Shown here piece after piece: positions 47,371 to 58,799 of a stretch of 64,000 nt of DNA. Under the pieces are notes generated by a model, which was not told the DNA's origin, did not search any database, and saw only the letters and a list, made by a program, of their open reading frames with translations. The DNA lies in NCBI GenBank assembly GCA_949752795.1, contig OX457064.1, positions 37,506,368 through 37,570,367 of the forward strand. Direction: 5' to 3'. The translations under genes and the position numbers were made by a program. How positions within the stretch are numbered: the first letter of the stretch is position 1; each line of letters starts with the position of its first letter. Source of the stretch: Hyperoodon ampullatus (taxonomy: Eukaryota; Chordata; Mammalia; Artiodactyla; Ziphiidae).

Positions 47371-50300
47371 TGTTACAAACACTAATGAAGGCTAGATTTT
47401 CTGAAGAAAGTTCCATTCGAAGTGGCAAAACTTTGTATTTTCTAAGGCAACTAAATATTCTGGGTAAAATCCTAAATTGACTCTTATCTAAGCTTACCTT
47501 TCTCTTTTCTCTTTTGCTTAATTTAAACTAAATATGTTCTTTTCAAGATTTTCTTATTGTAATTCTGTCAACAATGAGAAATTACTATGGCACCTGAAAT
47601 AAAAGTTGATTCCCAAATTAAATAATGTAACATAAAAGGAAAGAGCTAATGTGCAGCCCATCATCTTGAGAATGCAGCACAGAATTAGTAAATGCATAAA
47701 TTGCACTTAAAAGTACAATTTCTTTGCCAAAGATGATTACTACTTTAAGGAAAGCTTCATGTCTGTCGATAGCCTTCAGGCAATTAAAGTATTGACTGAT
47801 CTTTGTCTCTAGTGTCAAAAGCAAGAATTATTAAATGCAGGTACAGCCATGATAGGCAAACACATTTTAACTTAATAAAATAAAAACAACTGGCACTACT
47901 ATTTTAAATATCTGAATAAATATACCACTGGCAGAAAGGGCAGAAGGTAGCAACATGCTGTGAAAGATTATTAATAGATCAAAGAAAATTTATAATTATT
48001 CTAAAGTGCCTTGATTTTCATGAATGTCTGAGATAAACACAATTTGAAAATAATGGCAAATAGTAAGAATCAATATAACATTAAATTCTGGAAATCTCAC
48101 CTCTGTAATCTGTCGAGTGATAAGCTCCTCACCAGTTTTCAGAGATTCATGACTGCTAGGAAGTGTAACCGGAAAGGAATTTTGAGACCATCTAAAAGCT
48201 CTTAAATTATAAAAATGTATTTTACTAGTAAAGAAGTATTTTCTCCGTAGGTACACAGTTTGATCTTAATAACTACCCCATCTCAACTATATTTTGTAAA
48301 TATAGTCTTCTGGTTCCTGAAATAAATATGTATGTATGTGTTTGTTTGCTTGTTAATATGTATGGAGAACTAATTACCTCCTCTGCCAGCCTTAATTTAG
48401 AAATTTTGACATTGAATATCAGGCTTCCCTGGACAGCTTTTAGCCATCTATTGTCCATTGTTACACTGTCAGTTCATGGGGGCCAAGTTAGCTCTGGGAG
48501 GCTAGTATTCTCTCTTATATTCAAGTTCTTAGTGAGCTAACTCAAACATGATAATATATAATATACTCTTCAGGTTAGTATCAGTTGACTGTAATATAAT
48601 TAATTACTTTAATCTACTGAATGAAAGATCCATTAGAAGGGATGTTATCTTTGGAGTCAGAGAAAACATAGAACACAGAGGTGAACATTGTCTGGGCCCA
48701 CCTAAGCTCAGCTCTGGGGCGGGGTGTTCAGTCCCAGAGACTGGTAAATTCTTATAATTAGGAATAGGAAGTCCTATTTTTCTTAGCAGCAGAATGTTTT
48801 CCTAGGAATTATTAGGTGACTACTTTGAAAAGTGATTTGGCATGGAAGATGAACTCTCCAGGTGGCAAACTTAAACAGCAAAACTCTGAAAACAAAAGGA
48901 GGATTTAGCTAACTGCAGGCTTTGCTTTTCTGGGTGGGAATACAAAACTGGAGCCAGAGCTTAATTGCTTAGGACAATACAATATATTCCAGGGGCTGTG
49001 TGGATAGAGAATGGGAAAAAAAAAAAAGACATAAAAGAAGAGATAATGTTACTGGCTGCTAATATTAGAGGGGAATATTAGGGAAAGAAAGATATTTAAT
49101 AAGGATTTTTAAATGAAGTTTTATTGTGTGGTATTCATTAGGCTCTTCTTTCACACTCTGTAGCATTCTGAAATACTCATGAATGCTTTAAAGTGTAAGA
49201 AGTTAAATTTGCCTTTTTGGGGAATGCAGGGAAGTTTGGAAACAGTTATATTGAGTTTGGGGCCAGATCCGAGGCTCTCTGTGGTGGTCTTGCCACATCT
49301 GGGCTCCACAGAGGCAGATCCATCTCATCATCTTAGCTTCATGCTATTAAACATTCAAACCATATAACTAAAAGGCATGGGTTTCAGTCAAAATTCTTCC
49401 ATCATCCTTCTAATTATAATCCGGTTTCCCAGAATTTGCTGGTCAGAGGTCATGAGGGTACTGTTCCCTGGTGTAATACTTTATATTGGGATTATTTATT
49501 TGACATTCTGGTTGAATCCATTTGTCTTTGTGGGGATTGCTGATGTGAATCTGCTAGGGTAATGCTACCCTATGGGGATACCCTCAGACACTTGTAGTTG
49601 ATAGTGCTACCATGGCAAACAATCTTTGATCATTGTTTTCTAAAAACATTACCCCTGCAGAGTGACATAATTGAAATATACCTGCTTCTAGTTAAATAAA
49701 ATAGCATTCAAAATCAAAAGTTTAAGTTTGGGACTATAATAGAGAGAATTCTTGATTTCAAAGAATTGGCCTATCACCCATAATGGGGACCAAATAATCA
49801 ATGAGAGTTTGCCTTATAAATACATAGTTGGGTTTCAAGAGACGAGACCCGAACTGTGCTATAGAAAACACACACATAACAGGGCTCCATTGCATATCAT
49901 TGTACCGGAACATTCCTAAGTAGGATATTTTCATTTTAAGATTACATAGAGCTACATGTAGAGTAAATAATGCTGAAATCACAATGGGATGCTCTGAAAT
50001 ATTAGTGATCTTAGTGAATTTTGCTGATATTTTGCTGTTTATGACTGACATTCACAGAAGCTAGAGCCTAACACAGTCATTCCAGAAGAAAATTTCCCTG
50101 CAACGAACAAAGCCCTTTTGTGCTTCTGGTAAAACATGACTCCACTAAGGCAATTAGCTGTTTTAAAAATAAACTAATTCATTTTGGAGATCTGATGTAT
50201 AATTATGCAGCTGCATGGACTGGGGAGGCATGGTGACTGGCTAGAGTGTTAGTAAGATTAGAAAAAAAATGAATCTCCATGCTGACAGCTAAGGCATTGA

Positions 50301-50504
50301 TTTAATGTCCAATTGCCACCTTTGCCTTGTGTGGAGCTACAAAATGAAGCTCTTTATAAAATAATCCAAAAAATTTCTTATAATGATAGTAGGATATCTC
50401 CAGAGACAGAGGGGATGGTAACTAAAAATATTTATCCAGAGCCTTGCTTCTGAGAAGCATGGTACCTTCTGTAAAATTAATTCTTACATCTCCATTAAAA
50501 ATAT
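47371..50504. other. Unrecognised sequence
   Basis: About 3.1 kb with no confidently named repeat or exon. Open frames are short. Confidence 0.5.
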
Positions 50505-50513
50505 GACTCAGAG

Positions 50514-50721
50514 GGCTTCCCTGGTGGCGCAGTGGTTGAGAGTCCGCCTGCCGATGCAGGGGACACGGGTTCGTGCCCCGGTCTGGGAAGATCCCACATG
50601 CTGCGGAGCGGCTGGGCCCGTGAGCCATGGCTGCTGAGCCTGCGCGTCCGGAGCCTGTGCTCCGCAACGAGAGAGGCCACAACAGTGAGAGGCCCGCGTA
50701 CCGCAAAAAAAAAAAAAAAAA
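50514..50721 (+). mobile_element. CHR-2-type SINE
   Basis: Full copy with head GGCTTCCCTGGTGGCGCAG, B box GGTTCGTGCCCC and an A-tail. Target duplication GACTCAGAG at 50505-50513 and 50722-50730. It is one of the best-preserved copies in the window. Confidence 0.95.
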
Positions 50722-51170
50722 GACTCAGAGAATTTAACTCACTCATTCCAAATACAGAGCTGTTCCACACTAGTTTCAGAAGCAGAACATTTGGTGACAT
50801 GACACTCTGTGTGGGTTCAAGGGTACTTCCAGACGAGGAAAGGGATCTTGGTCCATTTTCAGAGATTTGTTACTAAGGCAGCAGCTTCCTTGGGTGGGAA
50901 GATGAAGGCCTGGCTATTAACCAAAGCAGGATCCTTCCAAGCTTGGCTAGGCAAAGGGCTCTAACTGATCCTGACACTGTCCCTGGCTTTGCTAGCAGCC
51001 TGAGCTTCCATAAACCTGCAGGGTAAATTCACAGCATATGATGAACATTATTTAAAAATTCTGTTAACACTTATTTAATTGCCTTTCAATTACATTATAT
51101 ACTTCCTACTAAGTGAAGACAGCAATATTTGCACACTGTGTCTTTATGGATTTCTCTTTCTTGTGATCAT

Positions 51171-51298
51171 TTCTTCTTTCTTTCCTCTTTTTCCTCCTTC
51201 TCGCTCTCCTTAGTTCCTTCTTTCCTTGCTTTTCTCTCCCCACCTCCCCTCTTCTCTCCATCCCTCCTCTCTCCTTTCTCCCTCCCTCCTTTCCCCCA
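51171..51298. repeat. Polypyrimidine (C/T) tract
   Basis: About 128 bases almost entirely C and T on the plus strand, mostly TTCC, CTCC and TTTC units. The lysine/arginine/glutamate-rich minus-strand frame across it is a composition artefact. Confidence 0.9.
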
Positions 51299-53205
51299 GT
51301 AGCAATTCTCATTCACTTTTCTTCCTTTGGGTATTCCAGATTCTTGTTATGCATCATTTCAAATCTCATTGTTTTTGTGTCTCTGACTTTCAGGTTTCTA
51401 GTGTTGCCTTTATTAAGAAGTAGTTCTCTAATATCCTGAAACTAGAAAATAGGAATTTCAGCTCAAAATAAACATATAAAATAATCATTACCTATTTCAA
51501 ACTTGCTTTTAAATTATTTGAGAATGTAACAGCTTATTAAAATTTGGTAATAAATCTGCCTACCTCCCCCAAAAGAAAAAACTGTAGGTCAAAAATAATA
51601 AAATGTATACAAATAGAGGAATATATTAAAATCCTATTGTTAAAAAATTTTACTTCCTCTGCATCATTTTGATGCATTCTAAAAATTAGATGCAAACGTT
51701 TGTTTCTTTAAATTTCATTTCCATAGGTCTCTGATTTCATCAGCTTAGCAGAGCCTTCTCGAGAGATTATTGTGGCTGGGGATCTCCCAGGGAAAAACAG
51801 ATGCTGCAGGGGCTGCTACAGGTGGATACCTGAGATGGGAAAGCTCAACCCTGACTGCGCTGAAGATTGCTGACATTTTGTTTAACATCTTATCTAGATC
51901 ATTTAAAACTTATAGAAAAGGTACAAGAATAATACAAAGAACTTCATACTCCTTATATGCTATGCAGATTCACCAATTTTTAACATTGTGCCTCATTTTA
52001 TTGCTGTTTTTTTCATTTAATTTAGCTTACTTAGAATATTTCCATACATGTATACACAAAAAAGTTGTGAGATATAGCCAAGCCTCATATCAGTATTGGG
52101 AAAAAAGACAGAAATAGTCTTCTCAGGACAAATAATTGGGATGCCATCAGAAGGTCTAAAATAATGCAGGATAAGAAGCTGAGAAGCACTTGGGCCTGGC
52201 AAGTTAAGATCTAGTTGTTTTATTTCTGCATTTTAAGTGATGTGTATGGAACACCATAAACTCATACACGAGCCTTATTATTTACTCTACATTATTTACT
52301 GTGCAGCTAATACAGCATAAGGTCCCCCTTAGACTCTTTCCAAACAGGCCAAAGAGTTTGATTTCTGAAGTATTTTAAACCCATTTGAAGCTATTTAAAA
52401 TAATTTCACCAACAGGTTGATCCATCAGCATGAAGCTCTAAGGAAAACATTATAACAAGGCTCTAGTCAGTGAGAAGTAAACGAATTATGCATTGAAATA
52501 GCTTTGAATAATTAAGTATGCTGCCCAAGAATAGCTATTGGGGGAGGAAAATCAAGGTTACTAAAGAAAACTCAACATATCTTTTGGCCTTACCTTTAGC
52601 TCAAAATTTTCCAACATAACTCCCCCTTATAAGGTCAGAGGTCATTTTAGTGGCTTAAGCCATGGCTAGGCTTGTGCAACACTTTTCAAAGGTACAGTTG
52701 CTGGTCTGTGTGTGCACTCACACGTGCACCTGTACATGAGTGGAAAAAATATTGTCCCATAGAGACCTGTGAGGCTGCTGTGTAATAGGTACCGTCAACT
52801 GAGCAGAAAATAGAAATGTTTGGATCTTATGAAAGGATGCACCAAAAATAAGTGCTCTTAGTTAGTCAGAGGTATGCCTTGTGCATACCTACCACATTTT
52901 ACTTCTTCCCAGCCTGGTAAAATTCTCTGGTGAGCTCAGCAAACACAGAGCTGGCACAAATGATGAGAAGGGTGACCCAAGAGCATAGGTATAAAAGTTG
53001 CTGCAGATGCCCAACATCTTTCTTTGAATGGATGTTTGTTTCTGGGACCAGAGATTCAGTCAGTCCAGTGATCTCAGCTCCCCACAATCTAAAAGGTGCT
53101 GGTTGCTTAACTTTGCTCTCCCTGGCTTTGATACATTCCATATGCACATGGATTGTTTTGCATCAGAGATTATTTGGAAATTTCAAATTGGCCTTAATTT
53201 GTTCT
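51299..53205. other. Unrecognised sequence
   Basis: No supported exon, RNA gene or named repeat was seen. Confidence 0.5.
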
Positions 53206-53211
53206 TTTGAT

Positions 53212-53585
53212 CAATGAGCACTTACTATATACCAGGCACTGTTGTAAACACCTGAGATAGACCAGAGATGAAATTCACGCTTTCAGGGGGCTTATATTCT
53301 ATTGGGGGGAAGCAAACAATGAATATGTTCACAAAGAAGTGGGATTCCAGATAGTGATCACTGAAACATTGAAATAAAAGAGTGTAATGGGATATAGAGT
53401 GACTTAGGAGGCAGGGACCATTCAGAAAGGGTGGTGGAGAGGACATCTCTCCCTAAAGTAGGTGACGAACTGAGATCGGAAAAATATTAATGAGCCAGCC
53501 TTGTAAATATGTGGGAAAGGCACATTCCAGGCAGACAGAATAGACCTCCGTGTGTCTGCAACAGAAAGCAGCCCAGTGGAACTAC
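53212..53585 (-). repeat. L2-type LINE 3' region
   Basis: GAGCACTTACTATATACCAGGCACTG, GGGGCTTATATTCTATTGGG, GGGACCATTCAGAAAGGGTGG and 'GGCACATTCCAGGCAGACAG' match the complement of the L2 3' end. The decayed sequence after 53585 may continue it. Confidence 0.75.
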
Positions 53586-55315
53586 AGCACAGAAAGGAGT
53601 GGGGAGGGGTAAAGAAGATGCTTTTGGAGGGGAGAGCAGTCAGAACCTGTCAATCCTTGCAGATTACAACAACAGAATAGAGAGAGGTTGAGAGGTTGGG
53701 TATGGGGCAGACAGGGCTATAAGTGGGAAAGAAGTTTGTTCTAAGAGCCCTCATGCTGTAGAGCAGTCCAGTACCATGATGGGGCAGTGCCTGTCTGGGT
53801 GGCCGCTAATCAGGGACAGAACCTGAGATGAATAGATTGGAGGGAGTGGTCTGAATATTATCTGTGCCATTTCTTACCAAGGAATTTGATTTGAGACCTG
53901 CCAGTAACAGTCTTTTCTTGTAAGTAAGCAGGGATAGATACTATAAATAAATATAATCTAAAAGCAAAAACAGGACTGAAAATCAAAATTTCCAGCCACA
54001 GGCAGCTAAAGTAGGGCTCCAAATTAAATCTTCAGGTCTAGAGGAAATCCACAGCAATTACAGAAGAACACCGTCCACAGCAGAGCAGCAGAATAGAGAG
54101 AATATTGGCAGGGACCTCTCACAGGTCTGCAGCCTGGTTTGTGTTAGTAGCAGAATTTAACAGGCTTTAGAAAACCAGAGTCCAAATAGTCATTTACAGG
54201 TTTTTCTAAAAAGGCACCAAAATTAGCCTGTCTAAGCTAGCTGAGTCTTCCTAGCAACTCTTTATCCCACTCCCACATCCTTTTGGTAATAGTCTTTGAT
54301 TTTCTCTCCACAGAGGTGATTACTTAATGGTATCCCTGATCCAGTGGCTGAGTAATTAAACTAAATAACAGGTACCTGACCTTAGCTGGGTCAATCCCGA
54401 TCTCTCTCCAGGAATTTAAAACTGGCTTAGAGCACAGCGTGTGCAAAGACCCAGAGGTGGGAAAAAGCTGGGAGCTGAATTATGTTGGGTGGCATTCTAG
54501 AGAGAAGGTCCACAGACCCCTGTTGCTGAGATCTCACCGAACTCATTTTCCTAATAGATACCTTTTCGGTTAAGTTGGCCATATTGATTTCTATTGATCA
54601 CAGCCAAAAGATCTTTAATATACTTATCACTGCTTATAAGTGTCATCCTGCTTTGGAATCATGAATGTTGGAAAAACACTATATTGGAGGGCAAGATTCA
54701 TAAACCCCAGATTACTCAAAAGAGATGGAATATTGGATAAGAACTAGAACTATGGTGTAAAAAGAAGGAAAGGTATGGCTAGAACTCGACTGCCTGGATA
54801 TCAAATACAGGGACAGTCAAATCACTTGGATGTAGGGCATCATTGTGTGCTGAGAGTGAAGCAAAAGGAAAGTGCATTCAGTTCAATCTGCAAATATATA
54901 TTTACCAACACCTCCCTCACACACACCAGGCACCGACCCTACAGCAGGAAATGGGAGGAAAGATCTTTGTTCTCTTAGAGTTTCCATTTTTAGGCTTTAA
55001 CTCAACAGAAATTTTCCCTTCATATTTTCTCTGTCAATTATTTAAAATAGAGGTTCCACCTGATAAACATATGCTCCACAAACTTCAAAGTAGTCAAGCT
55101 AAACAGAAGTCCCTCAGGGATACTGCAGAGATACATTGCTGTCTCAGGTATCCCAGGAAGTAAAGGAGATGAAAGTTCTCAAACTTAAGTGTAAATAGTA
55201 AACAATAATAATATTGGCAACTGGGTAAAGGTGCATGTTCCAAGGGCTTATCTCTCTGGAATCTGATTCAGGGAGGTATGAGAACTAGGTCTTTGCATTT
55301 TTGACAAATGCCATT
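53586..55315. other. Mostly unrecognised sequence
   Basis: A short L2-like piece, GTGCAAAGACCCAGAGGTGGG, lies near 54441-54461. Otherwise nothing is supported. Confidence 0.45.
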
Positions 55316-55319
55316 AAGT

Positions 55320-55534
55320 CAGGGGATTGGCAAACTGTAGCACATCTACACCTCTGCCAGTTTTTCTAAGTAAAGTATTATTGAAACACAGCTACACTCA
55401 TTCATTTACATATTCTCTATGGTTGTTTTCCTGCTAAAAAGCAGAGCTGAATAGTTGTGACAGAAACTGTACAGATCACAAAGCCTGAAATATGCCCTAT
55501 CTGGCCCTTTATAGATAAAGTTTGTCAACCCCTG
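55320..55534. mobile_element. Non-autonomous hAT-type DNA transposon
   Basis: The inverted ends are CAGGGGATTGGCAAACTGTAG and AAAGTTTGTCAACCCCTG. The inside reads GTATTATTGAAACACAGC, GACAGAAACTGTACAGATC and TATCTGGCCCTTTA. This repeat is common in mammals; I am not sure of its exact name. A CHR-1 SINE inserted right at its end. Confidence 0.8.
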
Positions 55535-55538
55535 TCTT

Positions 55539-55806
55539 TCTTTTTTTTAAAAGATTTATCTATCTATTTATTTATTTAATTTATTTTTGGCTGCATCGGG
55601 TCTTCTTTGCGGCACACAGGTTTCTCTCTAGTTGTGGCATGCAGGTTTTCTCTTCTCTAGTGGAGGCGCGCGGGCTCAGTAGTTGTGTTGTGTGGGCTTA
55701 GGTGCCCTGCGGCATGTGGGATCTTAGCTCCCTGACCAGGGATTTAACCCACATCCCCTGCATTGTAAGGCGGATTCTTTACCACTGGACCACCAGGGAA
55801 GTCCCC
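55539..55806 (-). mobile_element. CHR-1-type SINE
   Basis: Reverse-oriented: an ATTTATTT-rich tail complement, TTTTTGGCTGCATCGGGTC, 'TTCTTTACCACTGGACC' and the head complement CCAGGGAAGTCCC. Target duplication TGTCAACCCCTGTCTT (55523-55538) and TGTCAACCTCTGTCTT (55807-55822), one mismatch, which includes the end of the hAT element. Confidence 0.92.
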
Positions 55807-55822
55807 TGTCAACCTCTGTCTT

Positions 55823-57315
55823 AAGAGACTCTCATGCGGGCTATCTAATGTCTGTTGTGAAAGTGTCTTCTACCTCTGCATTTTAATGATTTTTCAAAAA
55901 AAAAAAAAATCAATTTAAATGTAATACTAAGAAACAGAAAATCCATAATTAGCTAAGCACAGTGAAAGTAAATTCAAGGAAACATAAAGATATCCTTGCA
56001 AATTTTAGAAACTTAAATGACTCTTTGTTTTGTTTTTTTATTTCTCAAATTAAAATAAATATATACTTGTTTTAGACATCACAGAACACATAAAATCACT
56101 ACTAATTAGCAAGACAGGAAATCAGCTCTATTAAGTTTCTGACATATCTCCTTGCAGTCCTCTTTGTAAGTGGTTTATTAAATACAAGAAGACACATTAT
56201 CTAGGTGACATGACTTCATTCTCAAAGTTAATCTTACCTACAGCTCATTAGTTTTAAAATAAACAATATGAGTGATACACCTATAAGAGCTGAGTTCTCC
56301 CCATTAAACTCAGCCACACACAGGAAGGAATTGTACCATACTTTTATTTTCACAGCAAACAGGATCCTACCTGGTACTTAGTAGGGACTTGTACAGTGTT
56401 GGTAGAATGAATGATAAAGAAAGCTACTAGACACTTATGTCCTTGCACTAGGTCCTATTTGTGGGAACTTTGTGAATTGCTCTCATTCATGAAATACAAT
56501 GTGGTACCACTAGGTTGTTACTATTGAACACCTACACAATTTCTCTTGCTCTTTTAAGCCCACTGTTGGATGTGTCACTGTTTAAAATGTGCTTTTTTCC
56601 TTGTTAATGTGAGTTTTGCAAGGTCAACCCACAGTTTCCCAAAATAACACTGTATCTGGTGTTTCCCAGAAATAGCATATACAAATATGACATTTAAAAC
56701 TGCTCTTTGATTTATGAGATCTGTACTTGATGGTGAATAATAGAAGTTCCCAAATTTGAACATGAAAATGTACTGCTCTTTCCTGACGGGGAAGTAGCAG
56801 AACATTGTAAATAAGCTAAGACTATTCCTCTGTCAACACATAGCCAACTATGGATATATATATTGCTCCAGAAAGAAATATCTTCTCAGCTTCTTCTCAA
56901 AGTCACCAACCAATGAAGTGACCAATTTTGTCACACCGGCCAATTAAGTAAAACTAAAAGTTACCAAACCATCTATAGAAGAACACTGAGGCTACCACAA
57001 TTATACTTGGGTGTGAATCAATATAGAGTAGGTGACTATAAACCTTGAAGGAATGGCAGGATGACTAAGAAGTACAAATAAAAATCTGAAATGAGACATA
57101 CCCAAGAAAACAATGATCTTATCCTTCTAAACGTGTCTGGTCTGACAATACAGAGATTTACTTGTTTTTAAAATTTTTGTATCATCTAACTTTCCCCTAT
57201 ACAGTAGCCTGGAAGCTCAGAGGAATTGAAAAATAACCGAGCACTTAGAAAATGAAGATAACTCAGGAAACATTGAACACTAGATAAGTTTAATGGTTTT
57301 CTTTTCATTTTTATG
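55823..57315. other. Unrecognised A/T-rich sequence
   Basis: No supported feature was seen apart from an A-run near 55900. Confidence 0.5.
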
Positions 57316-57319
57316 GGTT

Positions 57320-57480
57320 CCATTCATTCATCAGTCATGAACTGAGTTTGTGAGAAATAAATACTGATTTCTACTAGCGCCAGGCTCTTTGCTAACCTTT
57401 TCGGATAAAGTGGACATCATACCTATCCTCACAGAGTTTATATTCTAACCAGGAAAAGAGATATTTAAAAATTTACACCT
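57320..57480 (-). repeat. L2/MIR-type end fragment
   Basis: CCATTCATTCATCAG, GCGCCAGGCTCTTTGC and CCTCACAGAGTTTATATTCTAACCAGG fit the complement of an L2 3' end. Confidence 0.65.
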
Positions 57481-57599
57481 CCCAATGACTAAAGCTATAA
57501 CAATTTGAGCAAGAAAATAAGTAAGGTAGTATTGGGTTGTAACACAAAGAATAAAATAGGAATAAAAAAGAAGATAGCTAAATATTCAAACATACTGCA

Positions 57600-57962
57600 A
57601 AAGGATTTCTGGTAAACAGAAAAAAATGGAAAATTTAAATAAAATGGGCAAATTACTAGAAAAGCAAAACATAGAAAACTGACACATGAATAACTAAGAA
57701 AATCTCAATAGTCATATAACTACTAAAAAAACTGAACCCACAATTTAAAATCTTCCCACAGAGAAAATTCCAGGCTTCACCAATTAACTGTACCAAAGTA
57801 TTAAGGAAGAAATAACACTAAACTCCTCTAGAAATAGAAAATTCTGAAAACACTGATCAACTTATAATGCAGATATATCCTGACACTAAATCTAACAAGA
57901 GGATTTCAAGACAGGAAATTATAAACTAGCCTCATTCATGAACATAATAGCAAAAATCCTAT
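57600..57962 (+). mobile_element. Old L1 ORF2 fragment (RT finger/palm region)
   Basis: Degraded ORF2 text: 'ATGGGCAAATTACTAGAAAAGC', 'CCAGGCTTCACCAATTAACTGTACCAAAGTATTAAGGAAG', 'TATCCTGACACTAAATCTAACAAG' and 'ATGAACATAATAGCAAAAATCCT'. Heavily mutated. Confidence 0.75.
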
Positions 57963-57989
57963 AAAAATATATGAACTGAAATCCAGACA

Positions 57990-58070
57990 TAAATAAAGAG
58001 ACTTGAGCATCAGATTTTGGTATCTGATGGGGGTCCTGGAACCAACTCCATGGATACTGAGGGACAACTG
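57990..58070 (+). mobile_element. Tigger-type DNA transposon terminal fragment 1
   Basis: TTTTGGTATCTGATGGGGGTCCTGGAACCAACTCC leads to the terminal ATGGATACTGAGGGACAACTG. This is the end of a TcMar-Tigger non-autonomous element; the other end is missing. Confidence 0.7.
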
Positions 58071-58325
58071 TATGTTTTTTCCTATACTAGTGGGAGGGTG
58101 GGGAATACAGGCAGGGCGTATATGCCAGACAAAGGGATGATTTATCTCCTGAGTGGGACAGATAGGATCAGGGAGGGATTTCATCACGCTACTCAGAAGG
58201 GCTTGCAATTTAAGACTTATAAATTGTTTACTTCTGTAATTTTCCATTTAATATTTTTGGACTGGGGTTGGCTACAGGTAACTGAAACTGTGGAAAGTAA
58301 AACGGTAGATAAGGAGAGACTACTG
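58071..58325 (+). mobile_element. Tigger-type DNA transposon terminal fragment 2
   Basis: TTCATCACGCTACTCAGAAGG, ATTTTCCATTTAATATTTTTGG and the end AAGGAGAGACTACTG match a second Tigger-type element end. It is placed directly after fragment 1 in the same orientation. The 129-residue frame across both fragments (58017-58406) is non-functional. Confidence 0.7.
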
Positions 58326-58599
58326 CATCAGGGTAATATCATGCAGTTACATAAAGAATGGATAAGAAGGAAGTCTAGACACAAGAAAGATGATATCAGA
58401 GATTAAATTCGGGGGGGGGATGATTGTGTAAATGGAATTTCTATAACATCATTACTTCAAAGGTTAAGATAGATTTCTATATGACAGATTTATAATTTCC
58501 AGCCCATTCTTTTTTAGATGTTAAGAATAGAAGTCTCAAACTCTGAGGTTTCTGATTCAATACCAGGAGAGAGACAGTATTAAATGATAATAAGAGGTA

Positions 58600-58795
58600 C
58601 TTAGTAAAGCATGACCACTTGCTAATACAGTGACCATGAGCACATTACTCAATTTCTCCAGGCCTCAGTTTTCTCGCTCCAATATAACACTTGGGAGGAA
58701 TAAATGAGATAATCTATGTAAGATGTTTAGCACAATGCCTGGCACATAATAAGCATGCCTATTGTGAGCCATTATCATCATCATCATATAAAACT
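58600..58795 (+). repeat. MIR SINE
   Basis: AGTGACCATGAGCACATTACTCAATTTCTCC, GCCTCAGTTTTCTC, AAATGAGATAATCTATG and AGCACAATGCCTGGCACATAATAAGC follow the MIR consensus. A short TCA run follows. Confidence 0.85.
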
Positions 58796-58799
58796 GACT

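Noticed and set aside
51109..51312. Highly charged 67-residue minus-strand frame
   Set aside because: It is the translation of the polypyrimidine tract complement, a composition artefact.
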